DNA from: Mycobacterium sp. 852002-51163_SCH5372311
Lineage (GTDB): Bacteria > Actinomycetota > Actinomycetes > Mycobacteriales > Mycobacteriaceae
Assembly (NCBI RefSeq): GCF_001667115.1
Contig: NZ_LZIJ01000110.1
Coordinates: 1-48,709, forward strand
Direction: 5' to 3'
Length of the DNA: 48,709 bases
Part shown: piece by piece, positions 28,075-35,465 of the stretch
Layout: every line of letters begins with the position of its first letter
How positions within the stretch are numbered: the first letter of the stretch is position 1
Program-made: the position numbers and the translations under genes
Notes under the pieces: model-generated
Told to the model about the DNA's origin: nothing
Databases searched by the model: none
What the model saw: the letters and a program-made list of their open reading frames with translations, nothing else

Positions 28075-29028
28075 GTGACTGGCGCTGCAGGTATTGGGTT
28101 GGCGACGCTCGCCTCCGACGGATCGATCCTCGACACCTGGTTTCCCGCACCCGAGCTCACCGAACCGGGCCCCGAAGCGACCACTGCCACCACCCGACTG
28201 GCCGTTTCCGACGTTCCTGCCGAGCTGGCCACGCTGATCGGCCGCGACGACGACCGCAGCGTCGAGATCGTCGCCGTTCGCACGGTCATCGGCTCGCTGG
28301 ACGACGTCGCCGCCGACGCTTACGACGCCTACCTGCGGTTACATCTGCTCTCACACCGGCTGGTGGCACCGCACGGGCTCAACGCCGGCGGCTTGTTCGG
28401 GATATTGACCAACGTGGTGTGGACTAGTCGCGGCCCGTGCGCGATCGACGGCTTCGAGGCGGTGCGGGCGCGGCTGCGCCGTCACGGACCGGTGACCGTT
28501 TACGGCGTCGACAAGTTTCCCCGCATGGTCGACTACGTCATGCCGACCGGGGTCCGCATCGCCGACGCCGACCGGGTGCGACTGGGTGCCCACCTGGCGC
28601 CGGGCACCACCGTGATGCACGAAGGCTTCGTCAACTACAACGCGGGCACACTGGGCGCGTCGATGGTGGAGGGCCGCATCTCGGCGGGCGTGGTGGTCGG
28701 CGACGGTTCGGATATCGGCGGCGGTGCTTCGATCATGGGCACGCTGTCCGGCGGTGGCACGGAGGTGATTTCGATCGGCAAGCGGTGTCTGCTGGGCGCC
28801 AATGCCGGGCTGGGCATCTCGCTGGGCGACGACTGCGTCGTCGAAGCCGGCCTGTATCTCACCGCGGGCACCAAAGTCGCCATGCCCGACGGCAATTCGG
28901 TCAAAGCTCGGGAGCTGTCCGGCAACAGCAACCTGCTGTTCCGGCGCAATTCGCTGAGCGGGGCGGTCGAAGTGGTGGCCCGCGACGGTCGGGGCATCGC
29001 GCTCAACGAGGATCTGCACGCCAACTAG
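28075..29028 (+). CDS. dapD: Tetrahydrodipicolinate N-succinyltransferase DapD
   Basis: 317 residues. The actinobacterial-type DapD: N-terminal [23 protein letters not shown], then a left-handed beta-helix of hexapeptide repeats ([21 protein letters not shown] and following) including the catalytic-site E-G-R-I-S-A-G-V, and C-terminal L-L-F-R-R-N-S. It transfers succinyl from succinyl-CoA onto tetrahydrodipicolinate in the DAP/lysine pathway. The start could also be TTG 28066, which would add three residues and align with the annotated M. tuberculosis N-terminus; GTG is favoured because of the -10 position. It converges on the MHS transporter. Confidence 0.94.
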   Translation: MTGAAGIGLATLASDGSILDTWFPAPELTEPGPEATTATTRLAVSDVPAELATLIGRDDDRSVEIVAVRTVIGSLDDVAADAYDAYLRLHLLSHRLVAPHGLNAGGLFGILTNVVWTSRGPCAIDGFEAVRARLRRHGPVTVYGVDKFPRMVDYVMPTGVRIADADRVRLGAHLAPGTTVMHEGFVNYNAGTLGASMVEGRISAGVVVGDGSDIGGGASIMGTLSGGGTEVISIGKRCLLGANAGLGISLGDDCVVEAGLYLTAGTKVAMPDGNSVKARELSGNSNLLFRRNSLSGAVEVVARDGRGIALNEDLHAN

Positions 29029-29141
29029 CCCCGATGGTGGCGACCCGCATCACCCGGCTGCGCCGCGCTCGCGATCGCCACTAGACCCCGATGGTGGCGA
29101 CCCGCATCACCCGGCTGCGCCGCGCTCGCGATCGCCACTAG
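29029..29141. repeat. Tandem 57-bp repeat (two copies) in a convergent gene junction
   Basis: The block starting CCCCGATGGTGGCGACCCGC occurs at 29029-29084 and again at 29086-29141, identical over 56 bases. Each copy has inverted ends, GTGGCGA and TCGCCAC. The far edge of copy 2 (CACTAG) supplies the TAG stop of the minus-strand transporter. A diverged relative occurs at 37030-37080 in another convergent junction. Confidence 0.75.
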
Positions 29142-30475
29142 CCCACTGCGAGCGCGGTCCCATAGGTTTCCGGGAGCAGATAGGTGCACACCAGGCTGGT
29201 CATCACCAGGATGGCCAGCATCAGCCCGATGGCCCAGCTGCCGTAGGTCGCCAGCAGCGTTCCGGCGATCAGCGGCGGCGAGGCGCTGCCAACGAGTCCG
29301 GCCAGGTTCTGCGCCAGCGCCGAGCCACTGTAGCGGTAGCGGGTGGCGAACAGCTCCGGGATGAACGCTGCGGTAGGCCCGGAGCCGATCGCGGCGGCGG
29401 TACACATGCCGACGATCGCCACCGCGTACAACACAGGTTTGCCGGTATCCAGCAGCGGCATCACCACCAGCGACCACGGCAGACATGCCGCCCAGCCCGC
29501 CAGCATCACGCGACGGCGCCCAAGCCGGTCGCACAGAATCGCCGCCAAGGCCATGAACGTCATGCTCGCGAACCCGCCCAGCGCCCCCACGGACCAGATG
29601 AAGTTGCGCGAGTAGCCCAGATGCGAGTGGGCGTAGATGGCCAGATAGGTGTTGGCCATGTAGATGAACCCCAAAGCGCCGACGATGCTGCCCGCGACCA
29701 GCAGGATCTCGCGGCGCTGCAGCCGCAGCAGCTCGGCGATGGGTGCTTTGGGTACCAGGTTGCGAGCCTTCTCCTCGGCGAACACCGGGGTCTCGTTGAT
29801 GTTGAGTCGTACATAGAGGGCGATGACGATCAGCACCCCGCTCAGCAGGAACGGCACCCGCCAGCCCCACTGCAGGAACGCCGGGCTGTGCTCGCCGATG
29901 GTCAGGTTCACGCCGAGGAACGTCGCGCTGCTCAGTACCGCCGCGATACCGCCGCCTATCAGGGTGAACATGCCGTATCTGCCGCGTTTGTCGGGCGGCG
30001 CGTATTCGGCGCTCAGTAACGCCGAGCCCGCCCACTCGCCGCCGACGGCGAAGCCCTGCAGCAGCCGGAACGCGACGAGCATCAGCGGGGCGGCCGTACC
30101 GATGGCCCCGGTGCTGGGTACCAGACCGACGCCGACCGTCGACACAGCCATGATCAGCAGCGTGGCGACCAGAGTCTTCTTGCGCCCCAGCCGATCTCCG
30201 AAGTAACCGAAGACGGCCGCGCCGAGCGGGCGGGACAGAAACGCCGTCGCGAACGTGCCCATCGAAGCGATCGTGGCGACTCCGGGTCGCAGGTCCGGGA
30301 AGAACACCGCGGGAAAAACCAGCGCCGCTGCGGTTCCATAGATGAGGAAGTCGTAGAACTCGATTGCCGAACCGACCAGACACGCGGCCGCCACCCGTCT
30401 CATCGGGGTGACCCCCGCGCCGGCAGCGATCGTCACAGCGGAGTCATTTGTTCTCGGGCCGGCCGGCTGCGTCAC
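29138..30475 (-). CDS. MHS-family (metabolite:H+ symporter) MFS transporter (Rv1200-like)
   Basis: 445 residues, twelve membrane helices. Motifs of the MHS branch (KgtP, ProP, ShiA): S-A-I-E-F-Y-D-F-L-I-Y-G in helix 1, the loop 2-3 signature G-D-R-L-G-R-K-K, and L-L-Q-G-F-A-V-G-G-E-W-A-G-S in helix 5; a second D-R-L-G-R-R-R follows helix 8. Substrates of the group include dicarboxylates, shikimate and betaines; none can be assigned here. GTG 30475 is exactly at the +1 predicted from TACCGT. Its TAG stop lies in the tandem repeat. In M. tuberculosis the ESX-5a PE/PPE/Esx block follows; here fadD36 does. Confidence 0.9.
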   Translation of the reverse strand: MTQPAGPRTNDSAVTIAAGAGVTPMRRVAAACLVGSAIEFYDFLIYGTAAALVFPAVFFPDLRPGVATIASMGTFATAFLSRPLGAAVFGYFGDRLGRKKTLVATLLIMAVSTVGVGLVPSTGAIGTAAPLMLVAFRLLQGFAVGGEWAGSALLSAEYAPPDKRGRYGMFTLIGGGIAAVLSSATFLGVNLTIGEHSPAFLQWGWRVPFLLSGVLIVIALYVRLNINETPVFAEEKARNLVPKAPIAELLRLQRREILLVAGSIVGALGFIYMANTYLAIYAHSHLGYSRNFIWSVGALGGFASMTFMALAAILCDRLGRRRVMLAGWAACLPWSLVVMPLLDTGKPVLYAVAIVGMCTAAAIGSGPTAAFIPELFATRYRYSGSALAQNLAGLVGSASPPLIAGTLLATYGSWAIGLMLAILVMTSLVCTYLLPETYGTALAVG

Positions 30476-30481
30476 ACCACG

Positions 30482-30487
30482 ACGGTA
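30482..30487 (-). promoter_or_regulatory. -10 box, leaderless MHS transporter promoter
   Basis: Minus-strand TACCGT ends six bases before GTG 30475. Confidence 0.5.
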
Positions 30488-30518
30488 TGCGACGGTCGGC
30501 CGGCCTTACCAATCGGTC

Positions 30519-30578
30519 GCGAGCGTGCGTAGTTGTACCGCGACACGCCGTGAAACGTGTACAAACACGCACGCTCGC
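30519..30578 (-). terminator. 60-base palindrome after fadD36, probable terminator hairpin
   Basis: Arms GCGAGCGTGCGTAGTTGTAC (30519-30538) and GTACAAACACGCACGCTCGC (30559-30578) pair at 18 of 20 positions around a 20-base loop. It begins 21 bases past the fadD36 stop and ends before the transporter -10 box, so it could end fadD36 transcription. No U-tract follows, which is common for mycobacterial hairpins. Confidence 0.55.
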
Positions 30579-30598
30579 CACGGCGGTGGATATGCCGC

Positions 30599-32005
30599 TC
30601 AGTCTTCGGACAGCAGCTTCTTCTTGAGCACCTTGCCCATCGCGTTGCGCGGCAGTGCGTCCACCACCCGCACCTCGCGCGGCCGCTTGTGCGCTGAAAG
30701 TTGCTCTGCGACAAAGTCGATCAGCCCGTCGGCGTCGACACCCGAAGAGGAGCCGACGACGAACGCGACGATTCGCTGGCCCAGATCCTCGTCGGGCAGG
30801 CCGACGACGGCCGCCTCCTCGACCTCCGGATGTCCCAGCAGCGCCGTCTCAATCTCGCCCGCGCCGATGCGGTATCCGCCCGACTTGATCAAGTCCACCG
30901 ATTCACGTCCCACAATGCGGTGCATTCCGCCGGCGTCGACGACGGCGACGTCCCCGGTGCGGTACCACCCGTCGGCGTCGAACGCCTCGGCGGTGGCCTC
31001 CGGGCGATTGAGGTAGCCGTCGAACATCGTCGGGCCGCGAACCTGAAGCTTTCCAACGGTTTCCCCGTCGTGCGGCACCGGCTCGCCGTTGTCGTCGACC
31101 AGCCTGGTCTGCACACCAGACAACGGCAGGCCCACCCATCCGGCGCGCCGCTCGCCGTCGGCCAGGGTGGAAAGCGTGATCAGCGATTCGGTGCTGCCGT
31201 AGCGTTCGACGGGCTGGTGACCGGTGAGCTCGACCAACCGGTCGAACACCGGCACCGGCAGCGGGGCACTGCCGGACACCAGCAGTCGCGCGGGCCGCAG
31301 CGCCTCGGCCGCTGCCCGGTCGGCAACGACGCGAGACCACACGGTGGGAACTCCGAAATATAGTGTGCCGCCGGCAGATCCGTAACCGGCCGGCGTCGGC
31401 TTCCCGGTGTGCACGAAGCGATTCCCCACCCGCAGCGATCCCAGCAACCCCAACACCAGTCCGTGCACGTGAAACAGTGGCAACCCGTGCACCAGCACGT
31501 CGTCGGGCGTCCACTGCCAGGCGGCAGCCAACGCGTCCAGGTCGGCGGCGATCGCGCGCCTGCTCAGTTGCACACCCTTCGGCAGCCCGGTGGTGCCCGA
31601 GGTGTAAATCACCATCGCGGTGGCATCCGGTGGCGGCTCGGGGTAACGGTGCCAGGAGCGGGCGTGCAATCGCACCGGAATATGCGGCAGGCCTTCCGGT
31701 TGGTCGGGTACCGGGCCCAGCCATGCCTGCGCTCCCGAGTCGGTGAGCATGTGCCGGCGTTCGGTGACGCCGATGTCGGCGGGAACTGGGACGACCGGCA
31801 CGCCGGCGATCAGGCAGCCGGTGATCGCAAGCACGGTCGGCGCGCTCGGCGTGGCCAGCACCGCGACCCGATGGGCACCGGCAACCCGCTCAGCCACCGA
31901 CGTCGCGGCGCCCACCAAGTCGCTGCGGCTCAACACGACACCGTCGATGCGCACCGCGTCGCCGAGGTCGGTGGCGGCAGCGGGATTCAGCGAGGCTAGC
32001 AGCAC
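30599..32005 (-). CDS. fadD36: Acyl-CoA synthetase FadD36
   Basis: 468 residues. Adenylate-forming family: M-V-I-Y-T-S-G-T-T-G-L-P-K-G-V P-loop, P-L-F-H-V-H-G, E-R-Y-G-S-T-E, W-Y-R-T-G-D-V and S-G-G-Y-R-I-G-A-G-E-I-E, closing with the catalytic Lys region N-A-M-G-K-V-L-K-K. It resembles malonyl/methylmalonyl-CoA ligases, short for a FadD. M. tuberculosis FadD36 starts M-L-L-A-S-L-N-P-A, matching GTG 32005 (V-L-L-A-S-L-N-P-A); TAGCCT upstream supports this over the longer open frame to 32155. Upstream is the 20-bp repeat array. Confidence 0.91.
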   Translation of the reverse strand: MLLASLNPAAATDLGDAVRIDGVVLSRSDLVGAATSVAERVAGAHRVAVLATPSAPTVLAITGCLIAGVPVVPVPADIGVTERRHMLTDSGAQAWLGPVPDQPEGLPHIPVRLHARSWHRYPEPPPDATAMVIYTSGTTGLPKGVQLSRRAIAADLDALAAAWQWTPDDVLVHGLPLFHVHGLVLGLLGSLRVGNRFVHTGKPTPAGYGSAGGTLYFGVPTVWSRVVADRAAAEALRPARLLVSGSAPLPVPVFDRLVELTGHQPVERYGSTESLITLSTLADGERRAGWVGLPLSGVQTRLVDDNGEPVPHDGETVGKLQVRGPTMFDGYLNRPEATAEAFDADGWYRTGDVAVVDAGGMHRIVGRESVDLIKSGGYRIGAGEIETALLGHPEVEEAAVVGLPDEDLGQRIVAFVVGSSSGVDADGLIDFVAEQLSAHKRPREVRVVDALPRNAMGKVLKKKLLSED

Positions 32006-32012
32006 GTCAGCG

Positions 32013-32018
32013 AGGCTA
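32013..32018 (-). promoter_or_regulatory. -10 box, leaderless fadD36 promoter
   Basis: Minus-strand TAGCCT ends seven bases before GTG 32005. Confidence 0.5.
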
Positions 32019-32065
32019 CCTGGGACGCTCCGCCGAGTAGCGTTTCGCGCCGCGAAGTCTTCGGT

Positions 32066-32227
32066 GTGAAGCCTGGGCGTTGCGGGTGAAGCCTGGGCGT
32101 TGGCCGTGAAGCCAGGGCGGAAACATGGCCGGAAGGCCGCCCTGCCTTCACCCACAAAGCCATGAGCTCACACGCAAATCCCACGATTCACACGCAAAGC
32201 CGAGGATTCACACGGAAAGCTCGAGAC
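32066..32227. repeat. Inverted array of seven 20-bp units
   Basis: Three units start GTGAAGCC at 32066, 32086 and 32106; four units on the other strand start TCAC at 32148, 32168, 32188 and 32208. Read on one strand the shared unit is about TTCACNCGCAANGCCNAGGN. The two halves are symmetric about 32128.5, and the central pair forms a hairpin (32106-32120 with 32137-32151, 14 of 15 matches, 16-base loop). It fills the 248-base gap between the alpha/beta hydrolase and fadD36, both minus strand. No protein-coding gene fits here. Confidence 0.75.
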
Positions 32228-32253
32228 AGCGCTCTGAATAGCCCCTGCTACGG

Positions 32254-33087
32254 CTACGCCAACCGCAGCCGCGAGTCGACCTGTCGCTCAGGCCTGTCCG
32301 GGCGGGGGTACAGCGGCCGCAGCACCGGCGGCGGCCGGAACGGCGTCCATTGGCCGAGCGGCTGGGCGAGCCGGTCCGCGATGGCCCAGACCACGGCCGC
32401 ATTGTGGCCGTAGCCGATGTGGCTGGCCAGCACCGCGATGTTCTCCGCACGCGCGGACGGCGTTTCTAAACACGTCTGCCAAGCGACGATGCCGTCGTAG
32501 CGCGAGTAGATCGAGGTGGCCGGCACCGGCAACGGCTCGGCTTCCGATTCCAGCGGCAGGGCGGGCCGATCGACGTGCAGGTGTGCATAGCGGTTGAAGC
32601 TTCGTGTGGCTCGGGACTGGCGTGCGTCCTCCATCCGGAACGGGCTGCCGAGGGTGATCACTTGGCGCACCGAGGACGGCTCACGGCGAGCCATCGCGCG
32701 CGCGAAGATGCCGCCCAGACTCCAGCCGATCAGGCTGATCGGAGCGTCGTACCGGGTATGCAGCTCGTGCAAGCGATCGGCCATTCCGGCCACCGCGTTG
32801 GCTGTCGGGCCGAGGTTGCGCCCAAGCCCCCAGCCGTGCACCCGGTATCCGAGGCGGCGCAGGATGCGGCGCAGCGTCCAGGTGGACCCGTCCGAAGCGA
32901 GGAAACCGGGCAGTACCAGCACCGGATGCCCGTCGCCGGTGGGCAGCGCCCGGTGCAGCGGCAAAGCCGTCATCAGCGCCCCGTACTCGGCCATCGCACG
33001 CGGTACATCGCTGAGATAGAGGCCCAGCGAGGGCACCTCGACGCGGGTAGCGGGGTTGAAAGAGGGCTTGGAAAAGGGCTGGGCCAT
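32254..33087 (-). CDS. Alpha/beta hydrolase, lipase-like (Rv1192-like)
   Basis: 277 residues. ATG 33087 gives M-A-Q-P-F-S-K-P-S-F-N-P-A-T-R, matching the N-terminus I recall for Rv1192; an upstream ATG at 33111 is less likely. Oxyanion motif V-L-V-L-P-G-F-L-A-S-D, nucleophile elbow I-G-W-S-L-G-G with the Ser in a G-x-S-x-G setting, S-R-Y-D-G-I-V as acid loop and S-H-I-G-Y-G-H for the His. The layout resembles bacterial triacylglycerol lipase/PHB-depolymerase-like cytosolic hydrolases. No signal peptide. Substrate unknown. It is last in a minus-strand row of three hydrolases, though 43 bases separate it from the next. Confidence 0.87.
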   Translation of the reverse strand: MAQPFSKPSFNPATRVEVPSLGLYLSDVPRAMAEYGALMTALPLHRALPTGDGHPVLVLPGFLASDGSTWTLRRILRRLGYRVHGWGLGRNLGPTANAVAGMADRLHELHTRYDAPISLIGWSLGGIFARAMARREPSSVRQVITLGSPFRMEDARQSRATRSFNRYAHLHVDRPALPLESEAEPLPVPATSIYSRYDGIVAWQTCLETPSARAENIAVLASHIGYGHNAAVVWAIADRLAQPLGQWTPFRPPPVLRPLYPRPDRPERQVDSRLRLA

Positions 33088-33130
33088 AGCTACGAGCGTG
33101 ACATACCGCACAGCTTTCAGCGGCAGGAAT

Positions 33131-34039
33131 TCAGGCCCGCTCGTCCCAGATCTTCATCAGCGTGGCCAAGATCTCTTCGCCGCGCCCGAGCCCGGCGAGA
33201 TGACTCTCCTCCGGCAAATGGAACAGTTCGGCATCGGGCAGCCGGGCAACCACGTGCTCACCGTGTGCGAACGGAATGATGTGGTCGTGGTCGCCGTGCC
33301 ACCACCGGACGGGGACCTTCACCTCGTCGAGCCGGAATCCCCAGTCCTTGGCGAACAGGATGACGTCGTTGAACGGCGCGGCCAGTTGCTTGCGGCTCCC
33401 GTTGAGCAGGTCGTCGAGGAACATGGCCTTGAATTCAGGTCGGGTCAGCAGGTGCCGGTCGGCTTCGGGCGAGAGCCGGGCATACACCTCGAGCGCGGGG
33501 GATGCGACCGGCCGGATCGCCTGGACCAGCATGCTCGCGCCTATCCGCAGCGGGTTGCCCCCGAACTTCAGCAGCGGCGCGACCCGCAAACCGAGGTTCA
33601 TCGCGCCGCCACTGATCGCGTCCGGACCGCGTGTCGGCGCCACCCCACCGAGCACTCCGGCCACCACCACCCGATCGGGCAGCCTCGCGGCGCAGGCGAG
33701 GGCGTAGGGGCCGCCACCGGAGAGTCCGACGACGGCCATTTTGTCGATTCCGAGCGTGTCCGCGATGGCCCGCAGGTCGTCGGCGAACGCGGAAATGGTC
33801 TCGTAACGGTGTGGTGTGGACGCGCCGATGCCGGGCCGGTCGATGCCGATCAGCCGGACGCCGTGGTGGTCGGCGTAAACCCGCGCCTCGGTCGGAATCT
33901 GCCGGCGCGCGCCCGGCGTGCCGTGCAGCCAGAACACGGGACGCCCCTGCGGCGCGCCGAACTCGGCGAAGCCTATCTGGCGGTCTTCGCCGACGGCGAT
34001 GTTTCCTTCGAGCTTGGGACGGGCTATCGCGACGGTCAT
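33131..34039 (-). CDS. Alpha/beta hydrolase (Rv1191-like)
   Basis: 302 residues from ATG 34039 (M-T-V-A-I-A-R-P-K-L-E); the open frame extends 12 codons further to 34075 without support. W-L-H-G-T-P-G-A-R-R oxyanion region, V-V-G-L-S-G-G-G-P-Y-A-L-A nucleophile elbow (G-L-S-G-G), W-H-G-D-H-D-H-I-I-P acid loop, and E-E-S-H-L-A as the terminal His. Typical of proline iminopeptidase-like or epoxide-hydrolase-fold esterases; exact reaction unknown. Same position and orientation as Rv1191 relative to fadD36. Confidence 0.86.
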   Translation of the reverse strand: MTVAIARPKLEGNIAVGEDRQIGFAEFGAPQGRPVFWLHGTPGARRQIPTEARVYADHHGVRLIGIDRPGIGASTPHRYETISAFADDLRAIADTLGIDKMAVVGLSGGGPYALACAARLPDRVVVAGVLGGVAPTRGPDAISGGAMNLGLRVAPLLKFGGNPLRIGASMLVQAIRPVASPALEVYARLSPEADRHLLTRPEFKAMFLDDLLNGSRKQLAAPFNDVILFAKDWGFRLDEVKVPVRWWHGDHDHIIPFAHGEHVVARLPDAELFHLPEESHLAGLGRGEEILATLMKIWDERA

Positions 34040-34096
34040 GCCGAGCAGCTTTGCATGCGGGTTGCCTCGTGACAAAGCTGCGGTAAAAGCGGCTGA

Positions 34097-34969
34097 TCAA
34101 CTCGGCTGCTGCACAAAAGACTCAAGCGCTGAAGACACCAGGCCAGGGTCATCGCACATGGGAAAGTGGTTGCCGCGGCGAATCTTCAGTTGGCGTGCCG
34201 TCGGAAACAACGCCTTCCACCGCGGCTGAAACCGCAGCGGATCGTTGAACTGGCCGAAGATGGTCAGCAGTGGCCGATCGGCCAATGACCCGCGCAGCGC
34301 ACTGTCCACTTCGGCGTAGAGGGCCTCGGCGCGGCACGCATCGGCGAAGTAGGCATGCCAGGCGCGCCGCGCCGACGCGTCAATGCCTGCCCGAAAGACT
34401 GCGCGGTCCGCGCGGCGCCAGTTCCGGCCGACGCCGAAGGCCGTCGAGGTCACCCGAGCAAGCACGTTGGTGGCCACGTCCAGTTCACGGACAGGACCAC
34501 TACCCATCAAGGCGAGCATGCCTCTAAACGCCGGACCCGATGGCCTCCATGCGAAACAGTTCACCGCCGCCAGTGCGGCGATGCGGTCGGCGCGGCGGGC
34601 TGCGGCCAGGAACCCGGCCGGACCGCCCAGGTCATGGGCGACCAGGGTGATGTCGCGCAGCTGCAGCGCATCGATGACCGCGGTCACTGCATCGCCCGCC
34701 TGGGCAAGCGTCGGCGCTGTTGGCAGCCGGTCGCTGAGCCCGCAACCGGGTGCATCGACGGTGACACATCGAAAATCGTTCTGCAGACGCAGCAAGACGT
34801 CACGCCAGACGAAGCTCCAGCTGCCGACGTGAACGAATACCAGCGTCGGCCCCCGGCCCGTGTCGGTGACCGCGATGCGGCCTTGGTCTTGACTCAGCGT
34901 GGATGTCTGCCAGGGCCAGGCCGACGACGGCAGCCAGGTTGGCCGATCAAGTGTGGCAAGTGTTTTCAT
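34097..34969 (-). CDS. Alpha/beta hydrolase with Asp nucleophile, haloalkane-dehalogenase-like (Rv1190-like)
   Basis: 290 residues; ATG preceded by GAGGTAT. The nucleophile elbow reads V-A-H-D-L-G-G-P, with Asp in place of Ser, as in haloalkane dehalogenases and epoxide hydrolases, and the oxyanion strand F-V-H-V-G-S-W-S-F-V-W-R resembles their H-G-x-P-x-W-S-x-x-W-R. The His lies in R-G-N-H-F-P. This suggests cleavage of C-halogen or epoxide bonds through an ester intermediate. It follows the nitroreductase gene by 12 bases and, further up, sigI, so the three may form one SigI-controlled operon. Confidence 0.83.
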   Translation of the reverse strand: MKTLATLDRPTWLPSSAWPWQTSTLSQDQGRIAVTDTGRGPTLVFVHVGSWSFVWRDVLLRLQNDFRCVTVDAPGCGLSDRLPTAPTLAQAGDAVTAVIDALQLRDITLVAHDLGGPAGFLAAARRADRIAALAAVNCFAWRPSGPAFRGMLALMGSGPVRELDVATNVLARVTSTAFGVGRNWRRADRAVFRAGIDASARRAWHAYFADACRAEALYAEVDSALRGSLADRPLLTIFGQFNDPLRFQPRWKALFPTARQLKIRRGNHFPMCDDPGLVSSALESFVQQPS

Positions 34970-34981
34970 AGCGATACCTCG

Positions 34982-35449
34982 TTATTGATTGGTTGTCCGC
35001 AGAAACAGGTACTGCTTGATACCCAGTAGTCTGAATCCGAGCCGGTTGATGGCGTTGAATGATTGCTTCACAACAGGTTTCGCTTCCGCAGCAGCGACGA
35101 ACTGTGGTTGTGTGGCGGGGTAACTCTTGCCGCTCAGCTGAACAACGCACCGTCCGGCGACCCGGACATTGCGCGCCCAGTCGGACCGATTGCCGAACGA
35201 CAGTGGAATCACGATCGTGTTGCCGGCGACGCCGGCGCCCGTTGGGGTCATGTACAGCTTGCCGGACCGGCGGCCGACATGATGGATCCGGGCGATCAGC
35301 GGTACGAACCGTCGTCCGGCAAGCACGCCGACGAACGGGTTGAGCAATTTCGACAACGGCCCAAGGACCAGCCTGACGATCAGCGATGGCCCCACCGGAA
35401 CTGACCACAAGCCCATCGCGTCCGAATTTGGTTGTGCTGCTGTGCTCAT
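34982..35449 (-). CDS. F420-dependent nitroreductase/quinone reductase family protein (Ddn-like)
   Basis: 155 residues from ATG 35449 with GGGAGA upstream; the frame is open another 29 codons but that would overlap sigI. Deazaflavin-dependent nitroreductase fold: H-H-V-G-R-R-S-G-K-L-Y-M-T-P, V-I-P-L-S-F-G-N-R-S-D-W-A-R-N-V-R-V-A-G-R-C, L-S-G-K-S-Y-P-A. The W-x-R-N motif and basic G-R-R-S-G-K are the F420 phosphate contacts in Ddn. Such enzymes reduce quinones or nitro drugs with F420H2 at the membrane. I recall no such gene between sigI and Rv1190 in M. tuberculosis, so it looks inserted. Sixteen bases separate it from sigI. Confidence 0.87.
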   Translation of the reverse strand: MSTAAQPNSDAMGLWSVPVGPSLIVRLVLGPLSKLLNPFVGVLAGRRFVPLIARIHHVGRRSGKLYMTPTGAGVAGNTIVIPLSFGNRSDWARNVRVAGRCVVQLSGKSYPATQPQFVAAAEAKPVVKQSFNAINRLGFRLLGIKQYLFLRTTNQ

Positions 35450-35465
35450 TGCGAATCTCCCTCGA

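Noticed and set aside
29025..30383. 452-residue minus-strand ORF overlapping the MHS transporter
   Set aside because: Shadow frame: Arg/Gly/Ala-rich with no domain, and its end simply translates the 57-bp tandem repeat. The 29138-30475 frame has clear MFS helices and motifs.
32066..32227. CRISPR array
   Set aside because: Units are adjoining 20-mers without spacers, on both strands in mirror order, and no cas genes are nearby.
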